Assembly (NCBI GenBank): GCA_938009335.1
Contig: CALLHT010000163.1
Span: 1-16,051 of the forward strand
DNA: 16,051 nucleotides
DNA from: an uncultured Rhizobiaceae group bacterium
GTDB lineage: Bacteria; Pseudomonadota; Alphaproteobacteria; Rhizobiales; Rhizobiaceae
Direction of reading: 5' to 3'
Shown piece by piece: positions 6,834-13,639 of this stretch. Below the pieces are notes generated by a model. It ran no database searches. It saw only the letters and a list, made by a program, of their open reading frames with translations, and was not told where the DNA came from. Position 1 is the first letter of the stretch, and the number at the start of each line of letters is the position of its first letter. Both the position numbers and the translations under genes were made by a program.

Positions 6834-8201
6834 CTATTCAGCGGGTTGCAGCGCAACATCATCTGAAGATGGTTTTACGCTATCTTTTTCCTGTAACTCT
6901 GCGGGTGGAGCGACTTGCCAAGCCAGACCTGCAGATACTGCAAACAGCACCGCAGCACAGGCGAAAACCGAGCCATATGCCAATGATGGCCCATCTAAAA
7001 TTAAGCGCGCAATGTCTACAGCCACTGTGCCTAGAAAGCCGCCCAGTCCGAAAGCGATTGCTTGCGATGCGCCCCAAAGCCCCATTCGGGTTCCCTCGCG
7101 CGCTTCTCCGCCGTCACTCGCCAACCCCATCATGGAGCCAATCGCTGCAACTGCAAATGCACCGTTTGAAAGACCTAAGAAGAAGACATTGGCACGTAAT
7201 GGCCAGACATCGGCAAAGGCACCGGATATTGCTAAGCCTATGAATGCTACGGCTGATGCCAAACAACCACCAACCGCCCAAAACCGCATGGAGCCGAACC
7301 GCCGACCACCAATCGCACTGCCCGCAATTGCAACAACGATCATGCCAAGCATCACACCACCGTTTTGCACACCAGTTAGCTTGGTGGATTCGCCGGGGGT
7401 CATACCGAATACAAGTCCGGCAAACGGCTCTAAGATTAAGTCCTGAGCGCTATAGGCAAGCATCGAGACGAAAACAAAAATTGTAAATTGCCGCGCCTTA
7501 GGCTCCGCCCAAACCTCTAGAAAGACCTGCTTAAATTCTGGTTTCTGGCCTTTGTTTTTTTCTGGAGAATGTTGAGCACTTTGCGCATTACCCTCAATGC
7601 CCCACACAGCTGCCACCGCAATCGCAAAGGCGATGATTGATACACAGCCAGAAACTGCAACCAGTCGCGTGGGCGTATAGGGATCAAGTTGGCTGCCGGC
7701 GGCAATAGCTGTTACTACAAAACCGGCGATCATCATGATCCATACAATTGATGCAGCAGCTGGACGCCTTGTCGGCGAAACACGAACAGCAAGCAGGGTG
7801 AGTAAAGAAGTGCCCGAAGCCCCTACCCCTAGACCGATCAATAGGAATGCAACCGTTGCGAGCGTAAGGCCTAGTGCGAACTGATCTGCCATCAGTGCTG
7901 TCCCCAGAGCAGCTAACCAGCCACCCAAGGCGAGAACCGCCATACCTCCAATAATCCAAGGCGTTCTACGGCCGCCGACATCTGCTCCATACCCCCATCG
8001 CGGGCGTGTCATCTGAATGGCATAATGAAGGCCCACCAAGGCGCCAGGCAAAATCGCGGGTAATGCGTACTCAACCACCATAATGCGATTGAGCGTCGAT
8101 GTGGTCAGGACAACAATCGCACCCAAAGCTGTCTGAACCAGCCCAAGCCGGATGATTGAAACCCACGAAAAATGAGTAAGCGTTTTTGAAGAATTCGCCA
8201 T
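6834..8201 (-). CDS. bch2: PucC-like MFS protein (Bch2)
   Basis: 455 residues with about twelve membrane helices, of the BCD family of the major facilitator superfamily (PucC, LhaA, Bch2). The signature region LPAILPGALVGLHYAIQMTRPRWGYGADVGGRRTPWIIGG and SAQDLILEPFAGLVFGMTPGESTKLTGVQNGG are recognisable. Relatives assist assembly of light-harvesting complexes, perhaps by delivering bacteriochlorophyll; the exact role of the form between bchG and bchP is less clear. A GTG at 8204 lies just before ATG 8201, but GGAG is seven bases before the ATG and the arrangement TGATG overlaps the bchG stop, so ATG 8201 is preferred. It could alternatively be named pucC; position between bchG and bchP favours bch2. 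Confidence 0.92.
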   Translation of the reverse strand: MANSSKTLTHFSWVSIIRLGLVQTALGAIVVLTTSTLNRIMVVEYALPAILPGALVGLHYAIQMTRPRWGYGADVGGRRTPWIIGGMAVLALGGWLAALGTALMADQFALGLTLATVAFLLIGLGVGASGTSLLTLLAVRVSPTRRPAAASIVWIMMIAGFVVTAIAAGSQLDPYTPTRLVAVSGCVSIIAFAIAVAAVWGIEGNAQSAQHSPEKNKGQKPEFKQVFLEVWAEPKARQFTIFVFVSMLAYSAQDLILEPFAGLVFGMTPGESTKLTGVQNGGVMLGMIVVAIAGSAIGGRRFGSMRFWAVGGCLASAVAFIGLAISGAFADVWPLRANVFFLGLSNGAFAVAAIGSMMGLASDGGEAREGTRMGLWGASQAIAFGLGGFLGTVAVDIARLILDGPSLAYGSVFACAAVLFAVSAGLAWQVAPPAELQEKDSVKPSSDDVALQPAE

Positions 8202-9148
8202 CACGTAACTCCGGCCAAGCTGCCGACGCCAATTGCGCTGGCGAGCATTCCCAACACATAGAGCGTGGTTCCGGTTGCGTTATAAAGCGCAGCGTTACGC
8301 TTCGGGTTAGCCAACAAGTCTTCGCGGTTGCCAAGATATCTGATCATCAGCAAGACCTGCACAAAAACAAAGGCTGATACGATCATAGCGTATATTGGCA
8401 ATTGCCAAGCAACCAGAAGGCCTATTACCACCAGTTGCGGGACGGTCATGATGATGCTTGCGACGCGCGCAGCCCGATCTTCTCCCAATTGCACGGGCAA
8501 GGTACGCACATCCATTTCGCGATCACCAGCCACTGACTTAAAGTCATTCAACGTCATGATGCCGTGCGCGCCGATGCTGTAAAGCACCGCTAACAGGATT
8601 ACGCGCAAATCCGGCAAGGCTTGCAGCAGGATCGCGGCGCCAGTGAACCAAGCCAGTCCCTCATAGGAAAAGGCAACCGCAGTGTTTCCATACCACCCAT
8701 TGAGCTTCAGGCGAAAAGGTGGAGCACTGTAAGCCCAGGCCATGAAAATACCGACCGCAGTTGCGGCTAACACCCATGGTCCAAATAAAAATGCCCACGC
8801 TAGTGATAGCACACTCCAGATACCTGCAATATACAGGCCCCATCGTCCGGGTACACGTCCTGATGGGATGGGTCTGTCCGGCTCATTGATCGCGTCAACA
8901 TGTCGATCATGCCAGTCGTTGATCGCCTGGCTCATCGCACAGACCAAGGGGCCAGACAGGATTACTCCTCCAAGGATCAAATACCAATGATCAAGAAATG
9001 ATACGCCGCTCGATACCGCTCCGCACATGAAAGCCCACATAGGCGGAAACCAGGTAATCGGCTTGAGCAATTCCAACGATGCGACAAGTGACGGAAACCG
9101 TCGATCTGCATTCGCCGAGCGTGCTGTTTGTGATGCAGTCGCTGACAT
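8201..9148 (-). CDS. bchG: Bacteriochlorophyll synthase
   Basis: 315 residues, a UbiA-superfamily membrane prenyltransferase that esterifies bacteriochlorophyllide a with geranylgeranyl diphosphate. The first Mg-diphosphate motif is NDWHDRHVDAINEPDRPIPSGR (77-98) and the second NDFKSVAGDREMDVRTLPVQLG (201-222), both typical of BchG/ChlG. About nine hydrophobic helices follow the polar N-terminus, and KPITWFPPMWAF (29-40) is characteristic. The ATG at 9146-9148 has no Shine-Dalgarno, and the predicted promoter places transcription start at or next to it. It heads the bchG-bch2-bchP unit, with a PpsR box 29 bp upstream. The stop overlaps the bch2 start. Confidence 0.96.
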   Translation of the reverse strand: MSATASQTARSANADRRFPSLVASLELLKPITWFPPMWAFMCGAVSSGVSFLDHWYLILGGVILSGPLVCAMSQAINDWHDRHVDAINEPDRPIPSGRVPGRWGLYIAGIWSVLSLAWAFLFGPWVLAATAVGIFMAWAYSAPPFRLKLNGWYGNTAVAFSYEGLAWFTGAAILLQALPDLRVILLAVLYSIGAHGIMTLNDFKSVAGDREMDVRTLPVQLGEDRAARVASIIMTVPQLVVIGLLVAWQLPIYAMIVSAFVFVQVLLMIRYLGNREDLLANPKRNAALYNATGTTLYVLGMLASAIGVGSLAGVT

Positions 9149-9151
9149 ACA

Positions 9152-9169
9152 AAAATGCTAGTCTTGACA
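9152..9169. promoter_or_regulatory. Degenerate PpsR half-site upstream of bchG
   Basis: The right half reads TTGACA (9164-9169) while the left triplet is AAA. It is separated by exactly 8 bp (9170-9177) from the perfect box at 9178, the same arrangement seen at 3303/3329. It overlaps the bchG -10. It may be a weak cooperative partner site. Confidence 0.32.
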
Positions 9170-9183
9170 ACCTGAGTTGTCAA
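9155..9183 (-). promoter_or_regulatory. bchG promoter
   Basis: On the minus strand TTGACA (9178-9183), exactly 17 bp, then TAGCAT (9155-9160): a consensus -35 with a four-of-six -10. The predicted start is at about 9148, the first base of bchG, suggesting a leaderless or near-leaderless mRNA. The -35 is part of the PpsR box, so repressor and polymerase would compete. Confidence 0.6.
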
Positions 9184-9195
9184 TATTTTTGGACA
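9178..9195. promoter_or_regulatory. PpsR/CrtJ box upstream of bchG (perfect)
   Basis: TGTCAATATTTTTGGACA matches TGT-N12-ACA exactly and has TGTC/GACA arms. It lies in the 65-bp gap between the ppsR stop and the bchG start and contains the bchG -35. bchG is a known target class of PpsR/CrtJ. Confidence 0.82.
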
Positions 9196-9213
9196 TATTA
9201 ATTGTCAGGAGAT

Positions 9214-10638
9214 TTAGTCGGAGTCTTTCGAGCTGTCTTTGCCCAGTTTTGAATACAGGCTTTGACGACTTACACCCAGCATTTGCGCGGCAGATGCACG
9301 GTTGTTTTGCGTTAGCTCAAGCGCTGTTTCAATGCAAAGCTTCTCAATCATATCAGTCGTTTCACGGACGATATCCTTAAGCGGCATATGCCCCACAAGA
9401 TTTGCGATCTGCTCATTCGTTCGAGAAATGTTTTCTTGCTCGACTTCCGCGCCCATAATCAAGTTATGGGTTGGGCGGAGCCAGAAGCCGAGAACCGTCT
9501 CAGAATTCACCTCCAGCTGACTTGCGGCAATTTCCACATTCACGCCCTGCCCGAACTGGGTGCGAATTGAAGACGCAAACCGGCGAACAACACCATGTTT
9601 GCGGACATTAGCCAGCAAAACGTTGCAGTCCACACTTGGACGCTCGAAAAACGTATCGATGGTTCTGCCTGCAATTGAAGATGGACCCGCAATATTTACC
9701 AACTCACAGAAAGCGGTATTAGCGGTGTAAATGATACGGTTCTCATCCGTCAGAACAAAGGCATCCGGCATCTGCTCGACAAGAGACAAGACTTTGCGCT
9801 CTGTAGCACTCGGCAAGTTGTCTGCGGTTCCGCCCTGAGGCAGTAGCGTCAAGAAGAGGTAATTCTTTCCTTCCTGCGCAAAATTTGAAACGGTTACATC
9901 GAGTATCTCACCGGTGACGAGTTGTACGTCCGTTTGTGATGCCTCAGTCGCATTGATCGCTGACATCAGGAATTTGTGCAGTACCGCTGAATCCTTATCG
10001 CGGAAAATCGTTTGCACCTTCTTCCCGGCGATTTTGTTCAATGGTTCACCCAACAGGCGTGCTGCAGCAGTGTTAAGATCAAAAATCCTAAGCGTATCGA
10101 CTTCTACAACGAATTGCGGGGTTTTGTTCAATTGGAAAACGGCACGATATTGGTTTTCAGCATTTCGAAGCCGTGCAACTTCACGCTCCATCGCAAGTTG
10201 AGAACTCATCAATCGCCGCTGAAGCGCAGCAACACGGGATATGTCTTGGCCAAAAAACAGTACATCACCGTCATTATTCAGCTTTATAACTTGATACGTT
10301 ACCGGTGTGTCATCCCCATCCAGCATAAGGTGATTGATTTCACGAGATACATTGGAGTGAGTCTCCCCTGCATCTTCCATCATTTCCCAAATCTTGGGCA
10401 CGCTTTCTTCGGTGACGATATCTTTGATATTACGTCCTACCCAAGATCGGCCGCCAATTGCAAACAAGTCTTGAGATCTGAAGCTGGCATCTTTGATTTC
10501 GCCATCTTTTCCTACAACCAAAACCACGTCTGACGATGTGCCGAGTATCGACACAATCTGCCCGGTAGACAAACTGCCAAAATGACTCTCGCCATTCTTA
10601 AAACTCATCTCTGAAGTGTTGCCGGCTCTATCGTCCAA
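9214..10638 (-). CDS. ppsR: PpsR/CrtJ photosynthesis repressor
   Basis: 474 residues, the usual PpsR size. It contains successive PAS-type domains (about 24-140, 160-270 and 283-395), a coiled linker between the first two (LQRRLMSSQLAMEREVARLRNAENQYRAVF begins at 139) and a C-terminal Fis-type helix-turn-helix, ALELTQNNRASAAQMLGVSRQSLYSKLGK. It binds TGT-N12-ACA boxes and represses bch, crt and puc genes under oxygen or high light. Only three cysteines occur: 311, 338 and 435. Cys435 sits just before the HTH, where CrtJ/PpsR has its redox cysteine; none is seen near 250, where the second classic one lies. The start is TTG at 10636-10638 with GGAAGG nine bases upstream; ATG 10608 lacks such a site. 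It follows ppaA by 62 bp with no clear terminator. Confidence 0.95.
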   Translation of the reverse strand: MDDRAGNTSEMSFKNGESHFGSLSTGQIVSILGTSSDVVLVVGKDGEIKDASFRSQDLFAIGGRSWVGRNIKDIVTEESVPKIWEMMEDAGETHSNVSREINHLMLDGDDTPVTYQVIKLNNDGDVLFFGQDISRVAALQRRLMSSQLAMEREVARLRNAENQYRAVFQLNKTPQFVVEVDTLRIFDLNTAAARLLGEPLNKIAGKKVQTIFRDKDSAVLHKFLMSAINATEASQTDVQLVTGEILDVTVSNFAQEGKNYLFLTLLPQGGTADNLPSATERKVLSLVEQMPDAFVLTDENRIIYTANTAFCELVNIAGPSSIAGRTIDTFFERPSVDCNVLLANVRKHGVVRRFASSIRTQFGQGVNVEIAASQLEVNSETVLGFWLRPTHNLIMGAEVEQENISRTNEQIANLVGHMPLKDIVRETTDMIEKLCIETALELTQNNRASAAQMLGVSRQSLYSKLGKDSSKDSD

Positions 10639-10647
10639 TTGAAGAAA

Positions 10648-10653
10648 CCTTCC
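10648..10653 (-). promoter_or_regulatory. Ribosome binding site deciding the ppsR TTG start
   Basis: GGAAGG, inside the longer AAGGAAGG (10648-10655), lies nine bases before the TTG at 10638. The next in-frame ATG, at 10608, has only a poor match. This supports initiation at TTG. Confidence 0.65.
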
Positions 10654-10700
10654 TTTGGATAGGGGTTAGCACACCCGCTTCCTGTAAAATTATCGGCTTT

Positions 10701-11543
10701 TTAGGCATAATGGTTACTGGGTTCGACAGATTGGCTCTTGTCGCAAATCGAAGCTGCGATTGCAAGTGCCTCGAATGCGTCTGTTGCTACGTAATCCGCC
10801 CCAACTGTTGAAGACAGGGTCGGGTCTAGAATAAATGGCAACCCACCAACCATGTAAGAAATGTTTTGTTTAGCTGACTTTTCTCTAAGCGACTTTATCA
10901 GATCCTTGCAAAGGGAAATGTCTTTATTAGCGGAAACAGAAATTCCAACTATGTCGTAACCTGCCTTTAAGACGCGGTCAGAGATCTTACGCTTGGTAGG
11001 GTCCAACAACACGTCCACATGCCATCCGCTGGCAGCAAAGAAACTTTGTAAAACAGAAACCCCAAATATATGCGTGTCATCCGGCATCACCGTAAACAAT
11101 ATGCTTCCGGGATTACGTGATGGCGAGAATTCCTTACCCAACTCAACTTCCACGGAACGCAACAGGGTATGGAGCTCCATCATACCCAATGTGACTTCGG
11201 CAAAAGAAGCCGTATCTGAACACCATTTTTCGCCCAAGAGTTGTGCCACAGGAGCAAACAGCGAGAGAATTACGGCCGAAGGCCGGCATCCGGAAACCAG
11301 ATGAGAAGCAACAAGCTCCTCAGCCTCATTAACGTCCCCCGCAATCAGAAACTTGGCCAAAGACGCCACATCCGATTGGTGGAACTCGTAATTATGAGCG
11401 GTTTCCATAGTTCTAGAGCTTCTTTTGAGCTTCGTACGCCCTGACTTTAGCAAATCTGGCACGATTTTACTATGCAGTAATTCGCTGATTGCCTTTTCGG
11501 CAACGTTACCGCTTTTTCCTCCTAGGCCTTTGCAATCTTGCAT
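10701..11543 (-). CDS. ppaA: PpaA/AerR cobalamin-binding antirepressor
   Basis: 280 residues from ATG 11543. The C-terminal half is a B12-binding domain: DDTHIFG (DxHxxG motif, His158 in this numbering), the SVSANKD strand-turn and VGGLPF. The preceding helical part has GEKWCSDTASFAEVTLGMMELHTLLR, typical of the SCHIC / B12-binding regulators. In Rhodobacter, AerR/PpaA binds light-sensitive cobalamin through the histidine and modulates CrtJ/PpsR, relieving repression. The open frame reaches back to a TTG at 11600, and an ATG occurs at 11558. ATG 11543 has GGAG five bases upstream and is preferred. A further in-frame ATG at 11408 would give a shorter form, recalling the long and short AerR isoforms of R. 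capsulatus. Divergent from bchF and upstream of ppsR. Confidence 0.92.
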   Translation of the reverse strand: MQDCKGLGGKSGNVAEKAISELLHSKIVPDLLKSGRTKLKRSSRTMETAHNYEFHQSDVASLAKFLIAGDVNEAEELVASHLVSGCRPSAVILSLFAPVAQLLGEKWCSDTASFAEVTLGMMELHTLLRSVEVELGKEFSPSRNPGSILFTVMPDDTHIFGVSVLQSFFAASGWHVDVLLDPTKRKISDRVLKAGYDIVGISVSANKDISLCKDLIKSLREKSAKQNISYMVGGLPFILDPTLSSTVGADYVATDAFEALAIAASICDKSQSVEPSNHYA

Positions 11544-11548
11544 AGCGT

Positions 11549-11552
11549 CTCC
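11549..11552 (-). promoter_or_regulatory. Ribosome binding site deciding the ppaA start
   Basis: GGAG five bases before ATG 11543. The upstream TTG (11600) and ATG (11558) lack comparable sites at good spacing; the latter has only TAGG about 12 bases away. Confidence 0.6.
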
Positions 11553-11634
11553 AATCATGCAGCAGAACAGCCTACCCCAATGGCCACTGTTCGATGCCAA
11601 GGCACATAAAGCCAGCGCTCCTGAACATCTTTCC

Positions 11635-11652
11635 TGACTGCAACACCTGACA
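11635..11652. promoter_or_regulatory. Degenerate PpsR box near the ppaA promoter
   Basis: TGACTGCAACACCTGACA has a good right arm (TGACA) but TGA instead of TGT on the left. It lies just downstream of the candidate ppaA -10. A weak operator at best. Confidence 0.3.
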
Positions 11653-11680
11653 ATATGTCGTCAATTTTTTTATACGTCAA
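11652..11680 (-). promoter_or_regulatory. Candidate ppaA-ppsR promoter
   Basis: Minus strand TTGACG (11675-11680), 17 bp, CATATT (11652-11657). The predicted start is about 100 bases before the ppaA ATG, leaving an untranslated leader. It overlaps the degenerate box at 11675-11692 and abuts the one at 11635-11652. By eye only. Confidence 0.38.
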
Positions 11681-11692
11681 CTTTTCTTGACT
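11675..11692. promoter_or_regulatory. Degenerate PpsR box in the ppaA-bchF gap
   Basis: CGTCAACTTTTCTTGACT keeps the inner palindrome GTCAA-N6-TTGAC but has one mismatch in each outer triplet (CGT and ACT). It overlaps the candidate -35 hexamers of both divergent promoters, a good place for a second, weaker operator. Confidence 0.35.
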
Positions 11693-11714
11693 TATTATTC
11701 CAACGATTGATACA
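11687..11714 (+). promoter_or_regulatory. Candidate bchF operon promoter
   Basis: TTGACT (11687-11692), 16 bp, GATACA (11709-11714). The -35 is good and the -10 poor. The predicted start is at about 11721, so the perfect PpsR box would lie immediately downstream. Low certainty. Confidence 0.3.
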
Positions 11715-11721
11715 GTCTTAA

Positions 11722-11739
11722 TGTCTAAATCTTTGGACA
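11722..11739. promoter_or_regulatory. PpsR/CrtJ box upstream of bchF (perfect)
   Basis: TGTCTAAATCTTTGGACA matches TGT-N12-ACA with TGTC/GACA arms. It lies 22 bp before the bchF ATG in the 218-bp divergent ppaA-bchF region, where PpsR/CrtJ control of bchF is well known in purple bacteria. A weaker half (ACA at 11712-11714) sits 7 bp upstream. Confidence 0.85.
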
Positions 11740-11761
11740 TGTTTTTGAGGAAGCAGAAAAA

Positions 11762-12346
11762 ATGGCCGGAAGAACGGCACCAGAAGGAAAGAGGATAACT
11801 TCAAAACCTCTTTACACACGCGAGCAGAGATTGCGTCGAGATCGGACGCGATGGACTTTGGTTCAGGGCATTCTGGCACCCTTACAATTTTTAGTTTTTC
11901 TCATATCTCTTGCGCTGGTATTTCGTGCACTTTTCACCGGCATCGGATACGAAACAGCGACATACTCAATCGTTCTCAAGACATTGATATTGTATGCAAT
12001 TATGATCACCGGATCGATTTGGGAGAAGGTGGTCTTTGGTAAGTATCTTTTTGCAGAAAGCTTCTTTTGGGAAGATGTCTTCTCCATGCTGGTTCTTGCT
12101 TTGCACACAGCTTATCTTATCGCGCTTTATGGTGATCTTTTAACTCCGACTCAGTTGCTAGTATTAGCGCTCGCAGCTTACGCAGCCTATGTCATTAACG
12201 CAGTCCAGTTTTTGCTCAAGCTCCGTGCCGCCCGGCTGCAGAGTTTTGACAATGTGTCCAAATATTCTTCCACCGAAACAGTGCTGCAGAGAGACAACAG
12301 AACCTTTGATTCACAGGAAATCCCCGCAGAAGGAGCGTGTTCATGA
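11762..12346 (+). CDS. bchF: 3-vinyl bacteriochlorophyllide hydratase
   Basis: 194 residues with four hydrophobic helices (about 37-60, 71-95, 105-125 and 129-152). It hydrates the C3 vinyl group of (bacterio)chlorophyllide to hydroxyethyl on the way to bacteriochlorophyll a. GSIWEKVVFGKYLFAESFFWEDVFSM is the most characteristic stretch of BchF. The N-terminus is basic and rich in Arg. The ATG is preceded by GAGGAAG (GGAAG eight bases away). It is the first gene of the bchFNBH unit, divergent from ppaA, with a PpsR box just upstream. Its stop overlaps the bchN ATG. Confidence 0.95.
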   Translation: MAGRTAPEGKRITSKPLYTREQRLRRDRTRWTLVQGILAPLQFLVFLISLALVFRALFTGIGYETATYSIVLKTLILYAIMITGSIWEKVVFGKYLFAESFFWEDVFSMLVLALHTAYLIALYGDLLTPTQLLVLALAAYAAYVINAVQFLLKLRAARLQSFDNVSKYSSTETVLQRDNRTFDSQEIPAEGACS

Positions 12347-13638
12347 GCGTCAACACGGCCTCCGGAATTAGTGTTCCACAGCCCACAGGCTGCTCACAGC
12401 GCCCTATTTTGCATGAGCGCGGACAGCATGAAGTCTTCTGCGGATTGACCGGCATTATGTGGTTACATCGTAAGATTCAGGATGCTTTTTTTCTCATTGT
12501 TGGCTCCCGAACCTGTGCGCACTTGATGCAATCTGCCGCTGGCGTGATGATTTTCGCTGAACCGCGCTTCGGAACGGCAATCATGGAAGAGCGTGATCTT
12601 GCTGGGATCGGTGACATGCACGATGAACTGGATGCTGTCGTCGAAAAACTGTTGAAACGCCGCCCGGAAATCCGACTTCTCTTTCTCGTAGGGTCCTGCC
12701 CGTCTGAAGTTATTAAGCTGGATCTAGGCCGCGCTGCTCAGCGGTTGTCACAGCGGCACAACCCAAGCGTGCGCATCCTGAATTATTCAGGCAGCGGCAT
12801 TGAAACAACTTTCACCCAAGGAGAAGACAACTGTCTGGCATCGATTGTGCCGACCCTGCCACCTGAACCAAAGGATGCTCCTGCAAACCTGATGGTGGTC
12901 GGTGCACTTTCAGACGTAGTCGAAGATCAATTTAATCGTTTGTTTGAGGAAATGGGTATAGGTCCGGTTCGTTTTCTCCCGGCGAGATTGGCTGATGATA
13001 TGCCACCCGTTGGCGAAAATACTGTCTTCCTTCTTGCGCAACCATTCCTCACAGAAACCAAGCGCGCTTTGGAAGAACGTGGCGCAAAACATATTCCTGC
13101 AATTTTTCCGCTCGGAGCAGAAGGTACAACGCAGTGGCTCAAAGCGGCTGCAGACGTATTCAACGTGTCTGAAACAACCTTTGAATCAGTTGTGGAAAAG
13201 CCGCGTGAACGCGCTGAACGTGCAATTTCTCAGCATCGCGAAAAACTGAATGGCAAATCGGCATTCTTTTTTCCCGATTCGCAACTGGAAATTCCCTTAG
13301 CGCGATTTCTTTATGAAGAGCTCGGCATGGATACATCAGAAGTGGGCACCCCTTACCTTAATAGAAACATCCTGGCACCTGATTTGAACCGATTGCCGGA
13401 TTCCATGCGTGTAAGTGAAGGACAGGATGTTGATCGGCAATTGGATCGCTGCCGAGATGACAATCCGGACATTGTAGTATGCGGCTTGGGGCTCGCAAAC
13501 CCGTTAGAAGTTGAAGGACTGACCACCAAATGGTCAATCGAACTCGTCTTCACGCCAATTCAAGGCTATGAGCAAGCAGGTGATTTGGCGGAACTCTTTG
13601 CGCGGCCCCTAAATCGTCGAACACGGTTGGCGGTGTAA
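12343..13638 (+). CDS. bchN: Dark-operative protochlorophyllide reductase subunit N
   Basis: 431 residues from ATG 12343. BchN pairs with BchB in the nitrogenase-like NB component that reduces the C17-C18 double bond of protochlorophyllide using electrons from BchL. The three [4Fe-4S] ligands expected from BchN are present as Cys33 (FCGLTG), Cys58 (RTCAH) and Cys119 (GSCPSE); their spacing equals that of Cys26, Cys51 and Cys112 of R. capsulatus, shifted by seven. NYSGSGIETTFTQGEDNCLA is a further signature. A GTG at 12337 would add two residues, but GGAG at 12332-12335 is seven bases from the ATG, and ATGA overlaps the bchF stop, so ATG is preferred. Confidence 0.97.
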   Translation: MSVNTASGISVPQPTGCSQRPILHERGQHEVFCGLTGIMWLHRKIQDAFFLIVGSRTCAHLMQSAAGVMIFAEPRFGTAIMEERDLAGIGDMHDELDAVVEKLLKRRPEIRLLFLVGSCPSEVIKLDLGRAAQRLSQRHNPSVRILNYSGSGIETTFTQGEDNCLASIVPTLPPEPKDAPANLMVVGALSDVVEDQFNRLFEEMGIGPVRFLPARLADDMPPVGENTVFLLAQPFLTETKRALEERGAKHIPAIFPLGAEGTTQWLKAAADVFNVSETTFESVVEKPRERAERAISQHREKLNGKSAFFFPDSQLEIPLARFLYEELGMDTSEVGTPYLNRNILAPDLNRLPDSMRVSEGQDVDRQLDRCRDDNPDIVVCGLGLANPLEVEGLTTKWSIELVFTPIQGYEQAGDLAELFARPLNRRTRLAV

Positions 13639-13639
13639 G

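Noticed and set aside
6808..7446. A 212-residue plus-strand open frame, rich in Ala, Pro and Lys
   Set aside because: It is antisense to bch2, a clear membrane protein gene; composition is that of a mirrored hydrophobic gene.
9164..9183. Inverted repeat TTGACAA-N6-TTGTCAA as a separate regulatory element
   Set aside because: It is explained by the half-site and perfect PpsR box facing each other across the 8-bp gap.
10661..10680. GGGT...ACCC hairpin between ppaA and ppsR as a terminator
   Set aside because: The stem is only four pairs and no T-run follows on the minus strand.
11555..11740. A 61-residue minus-strand open frame in the ppaA-bchF gap
   Set aside because: It starts inside the PpsR box, has no ribosome site and spans the promoters; it looks like chance.
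12337..12342. GTG start for bchN, two codons earlier
   Set aside because: The ribosome site is only one base from it, while ATG 12343 has ideal spacing and the ATGA overlap.
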